NCBI GenBank assembly: GCA_002687025.1
Contig: NYZG01000222.1
Coordinates: 1-33,025, forward strand
Direction of reading: 5' to 3'
Source of the DNA: Candidatus Poribacteria bacterium
GTDB taxonomy: Bacteria > Poribacteria > WGA-4E > GCA-2687025
DNA: 33,025 nucleotides
The translations under genes and the position numbers were made by a program. Each line of letters opens with the position of its first letter. The first letter of the stretch is position 1. Below are positions 30,414 through 33,025 of the stretch, piece after piece. The notes under the pieces were generated by a model. That model was not told the DNA's origin. It was given only the letters and a program-made list of their open reading frames with translations, and searched no databases.

Positions 30414-32576
30414 ATGTCGTCCTTCGCGCGAGCGGCACGCTCCATCGACGCCGACGTATTGAGCGTCCCCGAGCGTACGCGCGCCATCGCCGCCATACGT
30501 GCCGATCTAGCGCGCCGACAGGAGGAGGCCAATCGACGCGACGCCGCGCTCTGGGCGCGCGTGTCGAATCGAGACGAGTGGGAGGCGTTCTCACGCCCGA
30601 GTCTCACGGCCCTCCGTCGTTCGCTTGGCGCGCCCGTCGCAGACAGCGCCCCGCCCGAGACTCACGTGACGCGCGTCACCGAGGCCGAGGGATACGCCAT
30701 CGAGAATCTCATCTACGAAAGCCGTTCCGGTGTGTCCGTCACCGCCAATCTCTACTGCCCGACGCCAGGCGCGCGGCCGGCGCCAGCCATAGTGATCGTG
30801 CACAGCCACCACAACGCGAAGGATCAAGGCGAGCTACAGGACATGGGCGTCACCTGGGCGCGCGGCGGATGTCACGTGCTGGTGATGGACCAACTCGGCT
30901 ACGGAGAGCGGCGCTACCACACACCCGGGCCGCGGCAGGACTACCGCTTCCGCTACATGACCGCGGCGCAGCTTCACGTGATCGGCGAGAGTCTCATGGG
31001 GTGGATGGTCCACGACATACGGCGCGGGATCGACATGCTGCTGACGCGCGATGCCGTGGACCCCGGCGCGATCATTCTCATGGGCGCCGTCGCCGGCGGC
31101 GGAGATCCCGCGGCGGTCGCTGCTGCGCTCGACGAACGCGTCTCATGCGCGATCCCGTTCAACTTCGGCGGCCCGCAACCTGAGACCCAGTATCCGCTGC
31201 CGGAGGACGCCGAGGCCACCTTCAACTACATGGGACACGGCTCGTGGGAATCCACGCGGAACCTGCGACTCAGCGCGCGGGACGGGTTTCTGCCGTGGAC
31301 AATCGTCGCGTCGATCGCGCCGCGTCGCCTGATATACGCACACGAGTTCGCGTGGGATCGCGAGCATGACCCGGTGTGGAACAGGCTGCGGCGGGTCTAC
31401 GGCTTCTACGACGCCGAGGACCGTCTTTCGTACACGCACGGGGCGGGCGTTCTCACGGGGTCGCCACCCGAGGCGACGCACTGCAACCAGGTCGGCGTCG
31501 CGCACCGGCGGATGATCCACGAGGCGCTGAATCGGTGGTACGGCATCGCGATGCCCGATGAGACGCAGCAGCGGCGCGACGAGGCGGAGCTCACCTGTCT
31601 CACGGACGAGATGCGCGACCGTCTGCGCGCACGACCTGCGTACGAGGTGTTCGGGCGCCTCGGCCGCGAGCGTCTGGCGGCGGCGCGAGCGGGGTTGGCC
31701 GCGCTGACTCCAGCACGCCGTGTCGCGCGCCTTCAGCGGGACTGGACGACGCTCCTCGGCGACACGGAGCCCTCGGACCTGCTGAACTTGCAGGCCGCGG
31801 ATGGCCCCGACGTGGACGGCGTTCGGATTCGCCGCGAGGCGATGCGCACGCCTCACAGCGCGCAGCTCACGACTCTGACACTAACGCCGCCGGAATCCAC
31901 GGGCCGTGCCGTCGTTCTATGCGTTGCGCAGCAGGGGAAACAGGGATTCCTCGCCCATCGCGCGGACGAGATCGCCGACCTGCTCGCGCGGGACATCGCG
32001 GTGTGTCTCGCCGACCTGCCGATGACGGGCGAACTGCAACCGAACGCCGACCGGACGTGGCGCGGCGCGACCACATCGATGTCCGCCACTGAATGGATGC
32101 TGGGTGGATCGCTGCTCGGAACCAAGCTGCGGGCGATGCGCGGGCTGGCGCGGCATCTCCGCGCTACGTGGGCGAGCGTCGGGGTCTGGGGCGACTCGTT
32201 CTCTCCGCGGAACCCACCGGAGTGGGTCGAACCCCTCATCGGTGAGGGCGCCGAGCCGCATCTGTCGGAGCCCGCGGGCGGCCTTCTGGCGGCCCTCGCC
32301 GCGCTCTACGAGCCGCACGTGCGCTGCGTCGTCGCGCGAGGGATGCTTACCGGCTACGCGGCTCTGCTCGACCACGCGCATTGCCACATACCGCATGACG
32401 CGCTCGTGCCGGGCGTGTTGACGGCGGGGGACATCCCGGACCTCGTCGAGGCGTTGCATCCACGTCCGACACTCGTCGATCGGTCCGTAGACGGCCGTAA
32501 CAGGGCGGTCGCGACGCAGGCGCCGGACGCCGACATCGCCGCATGGGTAGACGCGCACGTCGGCCGGCGTTCGTGA
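30414..32576 (+). CDS. Two-module alpha/beta-hydrolase-like protein (acetyl-xylan-esterase type)
   Basis: About 720 aa. The start is uncertain: no strong ribosome binding site, with ATG at 30408 and GTG at 30330 also possible. There is no signal peptide. The first module (about 80-390) has a hydrolase core: A-P-A-I-V-I-V-H-S-H-H-N, D-Q-L-G-Y-G-E-R-R, M-V-H-D-I-R-R-G-I-D-M-L and I-I-L-M-G-A-V-A-G-G-G-D-P. The nucleophile elbow appears to have lost its Ser (A225-V-A227). H-E-F-A-W-D-R and T-H-C-N follow. The second module (about 460-715) has V-G-V-W-G-D-S-F, with S595 as a possible nucleophile, and weaker similarity. Related proteins occur in planctomycete-like polysaccharide degraders. Activity is uncertain, and the substrate is probably an ester or polysaccharide side group. 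Confidence 0.75.
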   Translation: MSSFARAARSIDADVLSVPERTRAIAAIRADLARRQEEANRRDAALWARVSNRDEWEAFSRPSLTALRRSLGAPVADSAPPETHVTRVTEAEGYAIENLIYESRSGVSVTANLYCPTPGARPAPAIVIVHSHHNAKDQGELQDMGVTWARGGCHVLVMDQLGYGERRYHTPGPRQDYRFRYMTAAQLHVIGESLMGWMVHDIRRGIDMLLTRDAVDPGAIILMGAVAGGGDPAAVAAALDERVSCAIPFNFGGPQPETQYPLPEDAEATFNYMGHGSWESTRNLRLSARDGFLPWTIVASIAPRRLIYAHEFAWDREHDPVWNRLRRVYGFYDAEDRLSYTHGAGVLTGSPPEATHCNQVGVAHRRMIHEALNRWYGIAMPDETQQRRDEAELTCLTDEMRDRLRARPAYEVFGRLGRERLAAARAGLAALTPARRVARLQRDWTTLLGDTEPSDLLNLQAADGPDVDGVRIRREAMRTPHSAQLTTLTLTPPESTGRAVVLCVAQQGKQGFLAHRADEIADLLARDIAVCLADLPMTGELQPNADRTWRGATTSMSATEWMLGGSLLGTKLRAMRGLARHLRATWASVGVWGDSFSPRNPPEWVEPLIGEGAEPHLSEPAGGLLAALAALYEPHVRCVVARGMLTGYAALLDHAHCHIPHDALVPGVLTAGDIPDLVEALHPRPTLVDRSVDGRNRAVATQAPDADIAAWVDAHVGRRS

Positions 32577-32612
32577 CCTCCGCCCGCCACAGCGCCGGTC
32601 CCGCGCGTTCTG

Positions 32613-32618
32613 TATACT
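32613..32618 (+). promoter_or_regulatory. Candidate -10 box for the last gene
   Basis: TATACT lies 56 bases before the ATG of the final gene, in a GC-rich context. No -35 box is found at the expected distance. Confidence 0.3.
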
Positions 32619-32674
32619 CAAATGGTAGATAGTTGCCCCGCGCGTCATCCTCTCGCTCAGCAGGTGAACGAAAG

Positions 32675-33025
32675 ATGCAGCGTATGGAAAGCGCCCGCGG
32701 CGCCTCGTTCGCGTGGGCTTGCGCCGTCCTGGCGTGTATGGCCGTCGAGGCCTTGGCAGGCCGCGGAATCGGCACATGGCACTCCACGGATGGGCCGTAC
32801 GGCGGGCACATCATGGACCTCGCCATCGGCCCGGACGGCACGCTCTATGCGGCGGCGGGGCCCGAGAACCATCGGTACCCATGGGGCGACGCCTGGAAGC
32901 CCGTTTGCGACGACTACCGCGCCCCGAAGGGGCTGATCGGGGCTTTTCCCGGCTGTCGGACGCCGACAGGGGTGCGAGATCTGGGCGTAGAGACCTCCTG
33001 GGCGACCCTCGACCCACAGACCAGA
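32675..33025 (+). CDS. Exported beta-propeller-like protein, N-terminal part cut by window end
   Basis: 117 codons are open to the window end, with no stop. AGGTGA (32662-32667) precedes the ATG at good spacing. A signal peptide covers about residues 5-29 (R-G-A-S-F-A-W-A-C-A-V-L-A-C-M-A-V-E-A-L-A-G). It is followed by W-H-S-T-D-G-P-Y-G-G-H-I-M-D-L-A-I-G-P-D-G-T-L-Y-A-A. This matches the first blade of BNR/sortilin or two-component-type beta-propellers, which read W-x-x-x-G-P-x-G-G-x-I-x-x-L-A-x-x-P-x-x-x-L-Y-A. The rest is unseen, so the number of blades and any C-terminal tag are unknown. Confidence 0.7.
   Translation, partial: MQRMESARGASFAWACAVLACMAVEALAGRGIGTWHSTDGPYGGHIMDLAIGPDGTLYAAAGPENHRYPWGDAWKPVCDDYRAPKGLIGAFPGCRTPTGVRDLGVETSWATLDPQTR

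Noticed and set aside
1..33025. CRISPR array, tRNA, rRNA or riboswitch
   Set aside because: I saw no regularly spaced repeats, no cloverleaf with a CCA end and no conserved riboswitch core. A covariance-model scan would be needed for a firm negative.

Overview
The window is GC-rich, uses the standard code with ATG and GTG starts, and carries clear GGAGG-type ribosome binding sites. It holds about 26 protein genes and no rRNA, tRNA or CRISPR array. The gene mix points to an uncultured, heterotrophic marine or host-associated bacterium: Gfo/Idh/MocA oxidoreductases, LamG proteins, a uroporphyrinogen-decarboxylase-like protein, a sulfotransferase, carbohydrate-esterase-like hydrolases, UnbV/FG-GAP repeats, and a selenoprotein. 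This resembles Candidatus Poribacteria or a related PVC/FCB-adjacent lineage. That placement is inference, not proof.

Layout. 1-88 is the 5' edge of an IS5-type insertion sequence. 517-4183 is a tight four-gene + strand operon: two double NTF2-like paralogues, an Sm-like plus outer-membrane-barrel protein, and a small exported Sm-like membrane protein. 4313-6271 (-) is an oxidoreductase translationally coupled to a nucleotidyltransferase. 6562-13150 is a divergent signalling pair: a six-PAS soluble histidine kinase (-) and a zinc-ribbon/cyclase/AAA/TPR protein (+), the latter followed by a sulfotransferase. 14558-17361 (-) holds a K+ channel, a VapBC-like toxin-antitoxin module and a second, unnamed coupled pair of small genes. 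17380-19434 (-) pairs an M28 peptidase with a second oxidoreductase. 19631-20520 holds an HNH-family protein and a small membrane/coiled-coil protein.

The most notable gene is at 20598-21896 (-). A thioredoxin-like region is interrupted by two in-frame TGA codons, spaced as U-V-P-U, and is followed by a CxxCH motif and two PDZ-like domains. No frameshift is needed, and a long hairpin starts at the second TGA. I read it as a double-selenocysteine (UxxU) exported redox protein.

The right third (22125-33025) holds an exported esterase, a UROD-family protein, a coupled TPR / UnbV-FG-GAP pair, three exported proteins (two of them LamG paralogues), a two-module hydrolase, and the start of a probable beta-propeller protein. 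The three exported proteins and the first gene of the window share a C-terminal signature, G-[KR]-x-x-[TV]-x-W-[AG]-x-[IL]-[KR], ending 7-10 residues after the Trp. It looks like an undescribed C-terminal sorting or anchoring tag.
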